Source: Marsupella aquatica (Eukaryota > Marchantiophyta). Taken from it: 64,000 nt of DNA. Under the pieces are notes generated by a model. It was not told the origin of the DNA and searched no databases. It was given only the letters and a program-made list of their open reading frames with translations. The position numbers were made by a program, and so were the translations under genes. Positions 36,788-49,137 of this stretch are shown here, piece after piece (positions within the stretch are counted from its first letter, which is position 1; each line of letters begins with the position of its first letter). The stretch covers positions 4,092,001 through 4,156,000 of the forward strand of contig OZ316894.1 of the NCBI GenBank assembly GCA_973895155.1, read 5' to 3'.

Positions 36788-37231
36788 ATGGCTCTCGCTG
36801 TTGCTTCTGCCGCACCGGCCATTGTGGCTCTCGGTGCCTCTGTTTCCTCGCCATTGAGCGGAAAGAAGTCGGTGTCGATCAGGGCGGCTTCGTTGAACAA
36901 GAGCTTCGGAATCAAGAGCTCGCACAGCCGGGTGACATGTATGGCCTCGTTCAAGATCACTGTCAAGACTCCCGAGGGTGAACAGTCGTTCGAGTGTCCC
37001 GACGATGAGTACATTCTGGACGTCGCTGAGGAAAAAGGATTGGATTTGCCCTACTCTTGCCGAGCTGGCGCTTGCTCGTCGTGCGCGGGCAAACTCGAGT
37101 CAGGCTCGGTCGAACAAGGTGACGCTACGTTCCTCGACGATGACCAGAAGGATGAGGGCTGGGTATTGACCTGCGTCGCGTATCCGACCTCTGATATCGT
37201 CATTTTGAGCCACCAGGAGGATGAGTTGTAG
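36788..37231 (+). CDS. plastid [2Fe-2S] ferredoxin, copy 1 (147 aa)
   Basis: This is a single-exon CDS. Residues 1 to about 57 are a Ser/Ala-rich plastid transit peptide ([18 protein letters not shown]), with likely cleavage near VTCM|ASFK. The mature part is a plant-type ferredoxin of about 90 aa. The cluster ligands are Cys in [10 protein letters not shown] and the fourth in VLTCVAYP. Such proteins carry electrons from photosystem I to FNR and other stromal enzymes. The mature start [12 protein letters not shown] and the ending HQEDEL differ from the usual leaf form (Y-rich, HxEEEL/HQEEALY). Upstream in-frame codons to 36488 belong to the leader and promoter. ATG 36790 region (GCC ATG GCT) has an ideal context. 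Its paralogue at 54573-55025 is inverted. Photosynthetic versus non-photosynthetic type cannot be settled here. Confidence 0.95.
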   Translation: MALAVASAAPAIVALGASVSSPLSGKKSVSIRAASLNKSFGIKSSHSRVTCMASFKITVKTPEGEQSFECPDDEYILDVAEEKGLDLPYSCRAGACSSCAGKLESGSVEQGDATFLDDDQKDEGWVLTCVAYPTSDIVILSHQEDEL

Positions 37232-38003
37232 TAAGCTATACCTTAGGGACTGTAGCCTGCTGGCTTTCGCAGAGGAGAGGGTAGGGGTTTGGTCGCACTC
37301 TTGTGCGGTGACGGACTTCTAAGGCATTATTGTTTGGAGAGTCCGACTGGTTGTATTCTTGGTTTCTCATGAATCTGAAGGAATTGTATGGGCGGAGCAT
37401 TTGCACTGCAGGCACAGCTCCGGTCTTTTCGTAGAGGTACATGGACGAGAAATAACTGTAGAGAGGAACGTGCGTTCTAGCACGAAGGACTGCAATCTGT
37501 TTTTTCCTGCGTTCATAAGTAGGCTAGGCGTCGTCGAATGTCTTTGTGCATGCGACATTGCTTTGTATTTTGCAGTATTGTGTATAGAGTATCCTTTCTC
37601 GAAATTGCCTGTAAGATAATTGAGAGCATAGTTGCCTCACTTTTGTGACTACCAATTGGCAGCTGCTCGAATCAATAGAATGGTCCTTTCTTCATTTAAA
37701 GAATCATTCGTCCTGTAGTATGTGTTTCATACCAATCCATGGCCCATGCCTTCACAAGAAAACGACATCGAATGTTGATAATTTCCCACACACTGGCCAT
37801 CATTTTTACCACCTTCCTTGCGCAGCTAGTTCAGGAAGTGAATGTGGTGGTCCATTTCGACCACATCGCACTCTGCTAGAATCCTCTCTAAGGTGAATCT
37901 GATCAACCGTTGAAGGTGCTGAAAGTGAGTCTAGCTTTCTGGTTTCCTTCCTTGCATTCTACTCCAGGTTCTGCAAATTCCACTCAGTCCTTGCATGTCT
38001 AAT
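37232..38003. other. ferredoxin 1 3' flank and intergenic DNA
   Basis: This includes the probable 3' untranslated region to about 37700. I see no further gene. Confidence 0.5.
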
Positions 38004-38283
38004 GCTGTGAGAAGCTATTAACATTCACGCTGATCCAGTTGGCAAAGTCATGGTCTTCAGAATGTGAGTCTCGAAATGTGCTACTAGGAATTACGCTACT
38101 AGAAAAAAAGATTAGTTTCGGTACTCTTTTCGTCCTTAGTGGAAAGAGGGTCTTCCTTACATGGCTACTGTTGTGAGAAGCTATGCACATCCAGGTTGAT
38201 CCATTTGGCAAAGTCATGGTCTTCAGAATGTGAGTTTCGAAATGTGCTCCTAGGAAATATGCTACTAGAAAAGAGGTCCTTCC
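38004..38283. repeat. direct duplication, period about 169 bp
   Basis: GTGAGAAGCTAT and TTGGCAAAGTCATGGTCTTC, followed by AGAATGTGAGT and CGAAATGTGCT, occur from about 38007 and again from about 38173, ending in CTACTAGAAAA each time. Confidence 0.85.
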
Positions 38284-40087
38284 ATGATCATAGCACACAC
38301 TTGAATATGCCAATGATCATGAAACATAATGACAATACAACATTATGTTCCATAATGACAACACAATATCAGTTATCAGTTACACTACATAAATAACCAT
38401 TAAATAATGACAATACCAGGATATGAATGACATTAGGTGACAATGCAAGGATATGAATGACCACTGCATAATGACAATGACATGATGTAAATGATCATTA
38501 AAATGGCCACTAAGATAGAAACATGAATGACCAATAAACAAAGTTTTATGTAAAGTCCATGAATGAGGGTGGTTGGTAACTACTTTATTGAAAATTACTG
38601 GGCAAGTTAGTTCAATTCTAAACTTTTACTTGGGGGTGACTTTATACAAAATTATTGGGCGAGTTAGTTTAAGTCTTGGGCAAGTTAGTTCAATTCTGAA
38701 CTTTGACACTAGTGTGGCTTTATTGAAAATTATTGAACTTTTAAGTACTTGAGTGCCAGAAACAAGGTAAAATGACTAATGATGAATTTTGAGTCATTTA
38801 AACCAATGAACAAAATTATTTACTTGCAATAATGAAACTGAGGAAAAGTGGTCATTTTGGGCAGTCTCTATGAATGACACAAATGACAAAAACATTATCA
38901 TATTGGTGTTTTATATTTTAGACAAGCCCTATGCCCACGCGTTGCACAGCGCAAAGAGGGCCAGCCCATAGGGAGTCGGGGCGGGGGCATATATGGGGCA
39001 GGGGGAAGCACGTATGTGCTAGGGGTGCACATTTCGTCCATCAATGGTCAGGGAAAACAGCCAATTGAATCCAATGGTTGTGGATCTTTCCCACCTAGGA
39101 ACTTTTTTGTATTGGGACAAAGGACTAAAAAAGGTGAGATCACTTATTATAGTTGTAGATGTAGAAGTCATTTGGGAAGACCCTAACTAATGACTAATAA
39201 AGTAAATACAGAAATATCAGTGTTGGAAATTTTATATTAGTCATTTCAGCCAAAAGTAATAAATGACATGAAAAGCAATATATGACTGTAATTTTGAGGC
39301 TTAGGGTTTAGGTATGATTAAATAGTGTTATAGAGTTTAGCATAAAATATATTAGCTATCCAATGTGGTACGTAAAACATAAACCATGTCAGTATCCTAG
39401 ACTTATGGCTATCACATATTAAATTATCATTACATGTAAAAAGTTAATGAACATTGTTATTCTTCCTCTCATCCATCATGTACAAATGTAAAATGTAAGG
39501 CTTATCTCTACTAAGTAGGTATTTCTACTTGCACCCATTTTTTCCATCTTTCATATGCCAAAGATTGTTTGGCCATATTGACGGTAGGAGCCGGCCATTA
39601 AGGATGCTACTCGGGATAGGGTACTCATCAACCTTGGGTCACTAGTTATGCCACTTTGCCTCCTAAACCCTTTTTGAGGGCCACTTGTTGCACCATGGAA
39701 GGGTATCACCTACCTTAGGCCAAAACATTCCCAAGTTTGATGACTTTGGAATGATTTGCCCAAAGGGGTCCAAATCACTCCCATTTGGTCATTCCCAAGG
39801 AATTTTGAGTCATTTATGGATTGCATGTGACTAAAGCTTTTGGCCAATTGTGGAGTGCTGTGAGACACCATTTCTGTGAATGACACAAAACAAGATGGAT
39901 AAGTCTTGAATTGCTAGTACACAGGATAATTATGTCTGTAAGAGATATGGATAAGGTCAACATAGTGCAATGCATTTACAAGTGCATAATTGGGGGTTGT
40001 CTAGGGAGTCTGCACTTTATCAAGGGTTCAGAGTCAGATCATTCTCTTTAAAGATTTTGAATCTGGGCCCAACTTTCCAGGGGCATC
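38284..40087. other. A+T-rich intergenic DNA, no gene recognised
   Basis: Dense in short direct repeats such as AATGACAATAC/AAGGATATGAATGA (38390-38530) and GGGCAAGTTAGTTCAATTCT (38600-38700). There are no credible frames. Confidence 0.5.
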
Positions 40088-40345
40088 GTAATTCCTGTCA
40101 GGAAGCAAGGTTACCGGTGTGTAACCTTTTCTACTAGGTGCCACCATTTCCATAATCCTCTGCCCAGAAAATGTTCCCGATAATCTTTTTTCCGGACAGG
40201 TATTAGGTATGATAATGACAGCTTGGGCTGGGGTTACTGTCTGAAACTTGTTCCCACAAAGCTCAGAAAAACTTCCCGGCTGCCACCGGTTAGTATTTCC
40301 TCACTTTGTGGTCACAGGGTTACAGACCAGTAACCCAACTAAGAC
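40088..40345 (+). mobile_element. second copy of the TAATTCCTGTCAGGA element
   Basis: Begins TAATTCCTGTCAGGAAGC and shares blocks in the same order with the 722-998 element read on the minus strand. The shared blocks are the GGTTACCGGTGTGTAACC palindrome, GCTTGGGCTGGGGTTAC and CTTCCCGGCTGCCACCGG. It is more diverged and lacks the long perfect hairpin. Confidence 0.55.
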
Positions 40346-40494
40346 CAAGCAGTCATTATCCTATACTTTAACTGGTTTCATTGGACAAACCTTTAAAACT
40401 GCACATTAATATGAGGGACCACAGCCTGAATACCCCAAGCTTTGCTCATTCCCAAGCTTGCCTCACTGGCCTCACTCTAAAACTTGCTGCCAAC

Positions 40495-41060
40495 TCCAGA
40501 GTCATGTTCTCAAGGCTACACTCTAGAGCATAGGCTCCACAGGGTAGCTTTTGATCTTGAACAATTAGTCAGAACTTTGCTCAGACCAGGGGTTGCCTTC
40601 CCCATCTGTTTCCTCACCTCAAAACTTGCTGCCAATCCCAGAGTCTCAAAGTTTCACTCTACAGTATAGGCTCCAGATTGTAGCTTTCACCCAATCCCAG
40701 AGTCTCAAAGTTTCACTCTACACTGTAGGCTCCAGATTGTAGCTTTCAGTAGTGATTTCAAGTTTTGATCATTTGGAAGCTTCACGTCAACTATAGGCTC
40801 CATAGTGTAGCTTTTGGTAGTGATTTCAGGCTTTGATCATTTGGAGGTTTCACTTCAGACTATAGGCTCCACAGTGTAGCTTTTGGTAGTGATTTCAGGT
40901 TTTGATCATTTGGAGGCTTCACTTCAGACTATAGGCTCCACAAAGTAGCTTTTGGTAGTGATTTCAGACCATTTGGAAGCTTTACTTTAAGACCACAGGC
41001 TCAGGAGTGTAATTTTCGATGATTTCAGGTTTTGATCATTTGGAAGCTACAGCTATGGTC
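40495..41060. repeat. tandem array of about 80-bp units, six or more copies
   Basis: Units contain TATAGGCTCCACAGTGTAGC, TTTTGGTAGTGATTTCAGG and TTTTGATCATTTGGAGGCTT. The first copies (40500-40740) use the variant CAGAGTCTCAAAGTTTCACT. Non-coding. Confidence 0.85.
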
Positions 41061-41670
41061 CTGGTTTCAAGTTTTGATCATTTGGAACACCTTGAAGAGT
41101 GCACATTGATATGAGGGACCATTTCAAGTTTCCATCACATGGCCAAACACCTAAGAACTTTGTACGTTTTCTAAGACCAGTTCTAAGATTACCAGTGTGG
41201 GGCTGTTTCGAAGACGTAAGAAAAGAGGGTAACGTGGCTTTCCACTTCGTTTGCCAGAACGGGCTTTGTAAAATGATTTCAGGTTTGCAACAATTTCTGA
41301 ATCCTCGCAAGATACTTGGGAAGTTTCAACTTCGTTGAACGATCCTCGTAGTGTTGAGCAACCACATGGCTCTGAAATGGGTTTCATTTAATCAGTGTGA
41401 CTGCTACACTGATGTGCAACAGTAAACTCGGACCGATCCTTCTAGTTTTGAGCATGCGGATGCAATCAGTGACACAACTACACTCACGTGCAATCATAAA
41501 CTGGGACAATTTTTTAGTAAAAGAGGATAATAACGTCACCTTTTGTGTGGCCAAGACAAACGCACCCAGGCAGGACGTCGGCCCGCCCAAATGTGTGAGA
41601 ATAGTTAGACTAAGTCTCCGGAGCGTTCCTGATATCTTCATGCTACTGGCCTAGGTACTAGCCTGCCCTT

Positions 41671-42545
41671 ATGTAGAGATATCCGACACACAGTCACTGA
41701 GGAACTTGTGCAATTCTTAAAAACTGCCAGCCCATATGTAGAGAAATCTGCAAACAGTCACTAAGGAAGTTGTGGAATTCTCGATAAGTGCCGCCCATAC
41801 GGAAAGAAATCTGCAAACAGTCACTGAGGAACTTTTGGAATTCTCAGACTGCCGCCCATATGTAGAGAAATCTGCGAACAATCACCTAGGAACTTCTGGA
41901 ATTCTTCGAAAACTACCGCCAATATGTAGAGAAATCTGCAAACAGTCACTGAGGAACTCGTGGAATTCTCAAAACTGCCGCCATATGTACAGAAATCTGC
42001 AAACAGTCACTTAGGAAATTTTGAAATTCTCGAAAACCTGCTGCCCATATTTGAAGAGATCTGCGAACAGTCACAGAGCAACATTTGGAATTGTCGAACT
42101 GCTGCCCATATGTAGAGAAATCTGCAACCAGTCACTGAGGAACTTTTGGAATTCTCGAACTGCCACCCATTTGTAGAGAAATCTGCAAACAGTCATGGGG
42201 AACTTTTGGAATTCTAGAAAACTGCCGCCCATACGTAGAGAAATCTGCAAACAAAGTCACTGAGAAGGTTTTGGAATTCTCGGGAACTGCCTGCACATAT
42301 GTAGAGAAATCTGCAAACAGCTGCTGAGGAACTTTTGGAATTCTGGAAAATTGCCGCTCATATGTAGAGAAATCTGCAAGCAGTCACTGAGGAACTTTTG
42401 GAATTCTGGAAGACTGCCGCCCATATGTAGAGTAATCAAACAGACTCACGGAGGAACTTTTCAAATTTTCAAAACCTGCCGGCCCCAAATGTACAGAAAT
42501 CTACAAACACAGTCACTGAGGGACTTCTAGAATTCTTGGAAAATT
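41671..42545. repeat. minisatellite, about 14 copies of a 62-63-bp unit
   Basis: The unit reads CCATATGTAGAGAAATCTGC then AAACAGTCACTGAGGAACTT and TTGGAATTCTCGAAAACTGC. Copies start near 41673, 41737, 41800, 41861, 41926, 41987, 42049, 42110, 42171, 42234, 42300, 42362, 42425 and 42489, a mean spacing of 62.8. It ends about 60 bases beyond the stop codon of the minus-strand channel gene, so it may overlap that gene's 3' untranslated region. Confidence 0.92.
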
Positions 42546-42607
42546 GGATATATATGTTCGAAGACAAGTTTGTCTTTCCAGTTGATCAACTACTCTGCCG
42601 GCTGTTT

Positions 42608-44965
42608 TCAGGAACTTGGGGGTACGCCATTGGACGGCGCCCTAGCATAAGATCCGGTCCCAGTCTCAGCTGCATTTGGGGATCTTTTTTCCTTAGTTTT
42701 CAAGTGCTTCTCAGTGATTCTCGACAACGCTACAAGCTCTTGGACATTTAGATGTGCAACAGCACACATCTTGTCTAACGATAGCATGGGAAATGGTTCT
42801 TCAATGAGCACTCCGACCTGGAAGAACGATTTGAAGTTTTAAGTTAAAATGGCGCATGATGAAACAGGACATTTGCTGGAAAGGAAAATAACATTAAGTG
42901 CGTCTCAAGGCCCAAAAGTTGGCTAGCAGGAGACTTGGAGTTCCGACCTCAGTGGCAACACATCATAGCATAATCGCTCACCTCTTCGATGCAGAATAAT
43001 GTGCTCGCGCTGAAGAACGTTGCAAAGATCGTCATCCACTTGCAGTCATCCCATAAGACAAGTGGGAGAGTCAGGTGCCACAGGATCAATGCTCTAGAAG
43101 TTAGCCGGGTGTATGATAATGGGATAGGAGTTCGCGTGATTCTCTCACATACGCTGATACTATGGTTAAACTCCGTGATGTTGGCCTCCTGGAATACATG
43201 GAGTCACCCCACCAAGCAAAGTTTTACTCTCCAAAGCCGGCCGAAATTGAGAACATGATAAAAATCAACTCACTTCAAACCTCTAAACATTACAAGCCCA
43301 TGAAAAAGGCTTTCGCTTACCATGAGACTCCTTTGATTGTCCGTGAGCTGAACAAGTCCCATAGTCTGGGTCATGAGCTGAATCAAGCAATTCGGTCGAT
43401 GTGGAGAGTTCATAACAACAGCCAAATCTTCTTTATCGAGCAATAGCTTCAAGTCCTCGTATATGTCTGATCCGTCAAGCAAATGGCACTGCCAGGACAA
43501 GCGTCATTTTAGACGTGCTACACTTTTACATCAACGTCAGTCACATCGATAAACTAAGCGGATACCGATGAAAGCTCTCTTAACGAATTTTGCAATAACG
43601 AGGTTCTAAGGTCTTCACAACAGCACGCACAGAACAACGATGGACATGGTAAAGTAAAATTCTTCGCCTGCCGTGAAAGGAATTGGGCAAGTGATGATTA
43701 TTCGTCTGCTGTGAAATGAATTGGGTAAGTAATTGTGCCGCAGAACTGCATATAATGTACCAGTTCATAAATGATATTCACTTGTGCGGAATGAATTAAC
43801 TTGTACAGGAGCCAAGTCTGTTGTTAACATTAGAAGAGGTACTTATGACTCCTTACAAGCACACCTTGCCAGAGCCTAGCTCATCATACCTGCTCCTGAG
43901 TCCGGCTCATAAGTAGACCCTTGAGCAAGCTCAGCTCAGCAGCAAGTGTTCAGTTGCTGTTATGGGTTTCAAGATCCGCAAGAAGGGGAGACACAGGACC
44001 CGAAAGGGACAAAACACAATGCCCTGAGAATAGGGCGGAGATGACCATACCTTGAGAGCAACAGGAAAGGCCATAATGTAGTGCTGCAAGTCAACCTTTC
44101 GATGGACATCTAGTGGATTTCGAATCCAGGCGAGGCACTGCCTAGCGAAATCCTTACTGCAGGCGAAGACTTTGGTCCAAGTCTTTCTTCCCTCATCATA
44201 GCGAGAATAGGAAGCCTCCGTGCGAAACACCAAAAGAAGAGCAAGAGCCGGCGCTGTGAGCTGGTAGGGAAGAGAAGATATGTGCAAGATCGGGAAGAAG
44301 GAAGGCAAGATCGAATCCTCCACTAAAGTGTTGTACAGTACAACAACCGCAGACATCGCCGTCAGGGCTGTCACTGGAGGGATCAGAGATATGATGACTC
44401 TCGACTTAAAGGTCGACAGCATGTGCCTGATGTGTCGTTTGGAGCTTCTGTGTTTGAACCAGTCCTCTGCTTTGTAGAATGCTCCCCTTCTTCTCATCCC
44501 CATCTCCGTTTGTGCGTCAGCATGGTCAGCAATCCTATCCAGCAATTCCAGCGGATTCAAAGTCCAGGATTGCTTCTCCTTTTGCGAATCGTCCACCGCT
44601 TCTGATGTGGTTGCTCCTGGGCTTAGAGTTTTGAGGAACGTCCGGACTTCGTTTTTACCCCTCGTGTCATCGTCATCCATATTTTCCGAAACAATCCCTG
44701 AGACTCTTCTTCTTCGGCTGATTCTTTGGGCTAGAGGGCTTCGTAGTTGGCACGAACCCAAAGCAGAGCCCCACCTCCATGACATTGCTCGTGAGATATC
44801 TGCTTGACGGCATACTCCGCGGTCGGATGAATGTTGCAAGGACGCTCGGCATGGAGAGGGTGAAATCCATGAGCGGCTCGGAGAGTGAGTAGTGGTAGAT
44901 GGGAGAGTCATGTCTTGTCGCCTGTAGGAACACATTGTACCGAGCACCGGCCCGCCCCCTCCCAT
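42608..44965 (-). CDS. VCCN1: bestrophin-like chloride channel, VCCN1 family, plastid
   Basis: Four exons on the minus strand, 44051-44965, 43321-43488, 42982-43188 and 42608-42817, all phase 0 with GT-AG junctions, about 499 aa. Family landmarks are EDWFKHRSSKRHIRHM, LIPPVTALTAMSAVVVLYN (membrane segment), SLPYQLTAPALALLLVFRTE, ASYSRYDEGRKTW, EDLAVVMNSPHRPNCLI, TPIPLSYTRLTSR, LWHLTLPLVLWDDCKW, and the closing SASTLFCIEEVGVLIEEPFP. This is the UPF0187/bestrophin fold. Arabidopsis VCCN1 is a thylakoid voltage-dependent anion channel that tunes proton motive force. The N-terminal 150 aa or so are Ser/Arg-rich, fitting a plastid transit peptide. ATG 44965 (MGGGGPVLG) is the first in-frame ATG after a non-ATG opening. 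The gene is flanked by a minisatellite on its 3' side. Confidence 0.93.
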
Positions 44966-46800
44966 GGTTGCAGAGAACAGGAACGAATTCACATGACCTA
45001 GGAATTCTCAGCTTGAGAGAAACACTTCACCCTCTCTTAACCCAGCAATAATTCCTCTGCAAACCCACAAATTGCCGCCGTCACAAAGACATCCAATGTA
45101 GACAAACAATGCGAGACTCATCACTCTGGAAGACAGCCTCCACACCGAACATGATGCGAACTGCGTTCGTAACTGAGGAGGTAGCCACACCTTGCAGGCC
45201 AGATTTCCGAACTATTTCAGCCGGCCAGACTGCGAACAAGGCTGGGAAAAATCCTCCCTCAATTAATTCTGCCACGATTCTATTTTAACCTAGAAACGAA
45301 CCTCTACGTTCTCGTTTTCGGTGAGATCATGACCCTAGATTCCAGAGTATTTGCATCCAAAGGAGATCATACATCTCGAGAAATTCTGAAAGAATATGAG
45401 AATCTCAGCTGTTCACGAGAATCTGACCTTACCTACTAGTAGTCAATACCCAGTACCGTCCAACAAGGGTGATTCACATCTACAAATAAAACAGAGCCTG
45501 TTAGGGAATGCGGAGACGAGAAACGTGCATTGCAGTGGGACATAATACACGCTCTAAGGATGTATTGCGGATATAACTGAGGCACAGAAGTGGATGGAAG
45601 TGACTGCGAGAATTTGGGTTTCCAATTGTGAATAGCAAATTAACATAGAAAAAAGAACAGAAAGGAATACAGGCAGCACGACGATAACAAGCTGCAAAAT
45701 GATACCATTTTCTGGCTTCAGAGCATCAGTTCTATGCGAGTAGTGTAACTCGTGGCTGTCAGGAAAAGAATCCACTTGAAATGGCATGCAGTAGGAGTAC
45801 CCTGGAAATTACTGCCAAGGTGCTGTGAGTGTTCAGAGTGGAGACAAACAAACTCTCACCGTGATTCGTCGTTGATGGGTTTGCGGTCGAGATGAAACAC
45901 CAAGGCGAAGAACGCAATGCTTGAAAGAAATTGGGCGAAACCGATGGTCGGTGTGCAAAGAGACGAAAAGGTGGGTCCGCGTTCTAGTCATGAGGGTGAG
46001 AGAATGAAAGCATACACCACTTAATAAATTCTCAAAACAGATCCTAGACACTATTTTATGCAACAGCCTCGATCCAACAGGGAGGCTTGGCGGAGGATTC
46101 TGCACTGCTGATAATGGAAGCTTAAGGCTGAGAAACGACTTGCAGAAACCTCTTAGAGGCCAACTTCATCGCGCAGGCTCGTTTGACCTGATGATGATCA
46201 TAGAACAAGGCAAGAAGACCAGAAAGGAGGATTGCCAGCACCGTTCACGAGGTCTCACACGGAGTTTGAGCAGCTCCTGATAAAATGCACAACTTCATGA
46301 CACGTCATCAAATGCCAATACGAGAAAGGCATGACAGTCACGAAAAAGGTGTCTCAAGATTGGGACCCAAGAAGCTCATGACACAACAGAGATCAGAATG
46401 ACGGCCCTGCAGATTGCTACACCTGCTGTTTATTAAAGACCCAGGACCGGGAATTGTGTAACGGAGGGCATTGATGGCCTCTGTGGTCGATGCCTATCGT
46501 GGTCCCACGCTCCAAGATACTATTCTCAAGATTGGCGAGGAGCAACCTTGACACGGACAACTGCAGGAGGCTGGTGGTGGAGGTGGCGGAGGCAGCGAGG
46601 CAGCGAGGCAGAGGTGAATTGTGCCAATCCCATGCCAATCCCATGAATTGATTGATGCTGGATGTGGGGTAGCTCATCAGCAGTACAGTTTTGGACAGGC
46701 AGCCAGAAATCCATCATCAGCAACTGCAGAAGCTCCGACAGTGAAAGACGACTTCAATCAGTCCACATTCTCTGACCCCAGTGACCATTGATTGAGTCAT
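44966..46800. other. channel gene 5' flank and intergenic DNA
   Basis: There are short frames on both strands and no domain. A GCATTGATGG/GTGGAGGTGGCGGAGGCAGC low-complexity patch lies near 46570-46610. Confidence 0.45.
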
Positions 46801-46822
46801 CGAGCTTGGTACGTACCAAAGG

Positions 46823-46826
<4 letters not shown>

Positions 46827-46854
<28 letters not shown>
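46827..46854. repeat. (GA)n microsatellite
   Basis: About 14 GA dinucleotides in a row. Confidence 0.95.
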
Positions 46855-47010
46855 GCCAGGGCTCTGGCTGACTGGATTGGATGGGCAACTTGCCAAAGAT
46901 TTTTCAAATCCACGTCAGAAATATCAAGGCTTCGGTATCCTAATTGGTTAGTTCTTGGTCAAGCTACTACACTAGGAGGAATCTCAAGGAACTTCCCCTC
47001 ACACCCCACC

Positions 47011-47165
47011 AGGAAATATCAAGCTCAAGCTATGAGGAGGAGCATAGGGAAGCCCCCATATATGGAACAGGAAGCATCCAGATCAATGTTTATCCTTGGG
47101 AATTCTCACATGGAAATATCAAGCTCAAGCTATGAGGAGGAGCATAGGGAAGCCCCCATAATTAT
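47011..47165. repeat. 100-bp tandem duplication
   Basis: GAAATATCAAGCTCAAGCTA, then TGAGGAGGAGCATAGGGAAG and CCCCCATA, occur at about 47011 and 47113. They lie in a 203-codon open frame (46792-47403) that has no protein character otherwise. Confidence 0.85.
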
Positions 47166-47403
47166 ATGGGAAATAGGGAAGCCTCCAGATCAATGTTTAT
47201 CCTCAGGAATTTTAAGTGCAGCAAAAGTGGCTGCCCCAAAATATATTATGGGTTCCTTTGGGTATGGATTGATTAATTTTTTGTCCCTCCAAGACTCCCC
47301 CACTAGAAGTGTTGGTGGAGTACTCCATCTAGGACCAGCTATACCCAGATTTCACACCTTGTTCACCTTCTACATTGAGACCATGGACGGCTGGATCTTG
47401 TGA

Positions 47404-48500
47404 AGATGAACATCCATACACAGTTCAAATCACTCCATGAAACAGAAAATTACATCTGAGTTTGTCGATTGAACCCAATAACTAAACCACCATGTGCCAT
47501 CTCCAACCCATCCAACAACTACATACAAAATTTATGTTCAACCCGCTAAATAATACTACCTTATTCACATGTCCAATCCTGTCTGGACCCGACCATGGAC
47601 CAAAGTGCAAAAAGTCGTGTTCAACCCACTAATACTATCTGATTTCCATGTCCAACCGCATCACATTATGGGATTTCCATGTCCAATATTGTCACACTAT
47701 TGGGTTCAGGCAGTTCAGGGTGCAAAAAGTCATGTCCAATCCTGTAGTGCCACAGGTAGCATATTTTCATCACCAACCCTATAATGCATGCAAAAAGTCA
47801 TGTCACACTTGGGAATTTGTGCTTGGTTTGGGGTTTACAGTTACTTTTGGCTTTCTACTACAGTTAATTTGTTATTTATTTAATGTAGTGTTTTGCTGCA
47901 GGGGCTCATTTCCATCTCCAACCCTGTAATCATACTATAAAAGCGTCAACAAAAGTATATTTTTAAAAGCCTAGGTTTAGGGTGAAGCTTCTAGACCATA
48001 ACTCTATGACCGTCAACAAAAATATATTTTTAAAATCCTAGGTTTAGGGTGAAGCTTCTAGACCATAACTCTATGATCATCATGTGCATGGAAAACACTA
48101 AATTATATATGATTATTAAAATCATAATTTTTTTTATCATTTCATTAATTTTCAAAGAATATGAATAAATAATATATTATGATAACATTTTTATTATGCT
48201 AGTTTATATAATAGCTTATATAGTCATAGGGTTTAGTATTTAAAGTTTTTGGAAATTATTTTTTGATAACACTTTTTATTGGGGCTAGTTTGTATAGTCA
48301 TAGGGTTTAGCGTTTAAAGTTTTGAGAGCATATTATTTTTGATAACATGAGAGCATATTAATTTTGATAACATTTTTATTGTCCTAACATATTATTTTTG
48401 ATAACATTTTTATTGTACTAACATATTATTTTTGATAACATTTCTATTGTCCTCTCCTCTATTCACTTTGGGGCTAGTTTATATAGTCAATTTATATAGT
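47404..48500. other. A+T-rich repetitive DNA flanking the retroelement
   Basis: Units such as ATTTTTGATAACATTTTTATTG, GGGGCTAGTTTATATAGTC and CATAGGGTTTAGCGTTTAAA recur several times. Closely related sequence resumes right after the retroelement (52939-53280), including CATTTCCATCTCCAA and CTGTAATGCATGCAAAA. The retroelement thus sits inside a pre-existing repeat family. No gene. Confidence 0.6.
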
Positions 48501-48502
48501 GG

Positions 48503-48526
48503 TAGGGTTTAGGGTTTAGGGTTTAG
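48503..48526. repeat. interstitial plant telomere-type repeat
   Basis: Three clean TTTAGGG units plus partials (TAGGGTTTAGGGTTTAGGG). Single TTTAGGG motifs recur in the surrounding repeat family. This is too short for a telomere. Confidence 0.8.
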
Positions 48527-48790
48527 CCAATTGTGCATACCAGCCAACACTTGCACAACAGGATGGCGGGGAGTTGTGGCAGTCAGCGATCTGCAAGAGG
48601 GACTGCAATTGCTAGCATATATTGACCAGGAAAGACTATGACCTGATTATTGATTATCTAGAAGTCCAACATATGATCTTTTGGGCATGGAAAATCAGGT
48701 CAGGTAATCCTTATGAGTCCAAGTAATTGGTATTTGCCTCAATGGTTGCAGTGTTGGCCAAAAATTATAATTTCCCGAAGATGGATGCAT

Positions 48791-49075
48791 GTTCTCTTCG
48801 GATTTGATTTCGACTTTCTTCTTCGGTTTTGGTAGGGTGATTTTTCGTGACAGTTTCGGGACCAGATCTCCCTCAGTTTTTCTCGGAATATGGATCTGTC
48901 AACTGATTCGGCAGCTCTTCTCGAGGCGCTTCAAATCGACCCCAAGATCAGCCCAAACGGTTGAGTTTCGCCACGGTTCTCTTCGGATTTGATTTCGACT
49001 TTCTTCTTCGGTTTCGGCAGGGTGTTTTTTCGTGACAGTTTCGGGACCATATCTCCCTCAGTTTTACTCGGATAT
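48791..49075 (+). repeat. tandem leader monomers of the retroelement, period 185 bp
   Basis: GTTCTCTTCGGATTTGATTT, then CGACTTTCTTCTTCGGTTT, GTGACAGTTTCGGGACCA and ATCTCCCTCAGTTTT, occur from 48791 and again from 48976. The second copy is truncated near 49075. Repeated 5' monomers act as promoters in some LINEs; here that is inference. Confidence 0.85.
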
Positions 49076-49137
49076 TCAGCAGATGGATATTCACTTGCGT
49101 CAACTCCCCAACGGACACATCGACGAGTGCTTCAGCT

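Noticed and set aside
41671-42545. CRISPR-like regular repeat spacing
   Set aside because: The whole 62-bp unit is repeated with no unique spacers, and the genome is eukaryotic.
46792-47403. 203-codon open frame
   Set aside because: It holds a GA microsatellite read as an Arg-Glu run and a 100-bp tandem duplication, and has no protein domain. More likely open by chance.
48503-48526. Chromosome end
   Set aside because: Only about three TTTAGGG units with ordinary sequence on both sides; interstitial motif only.
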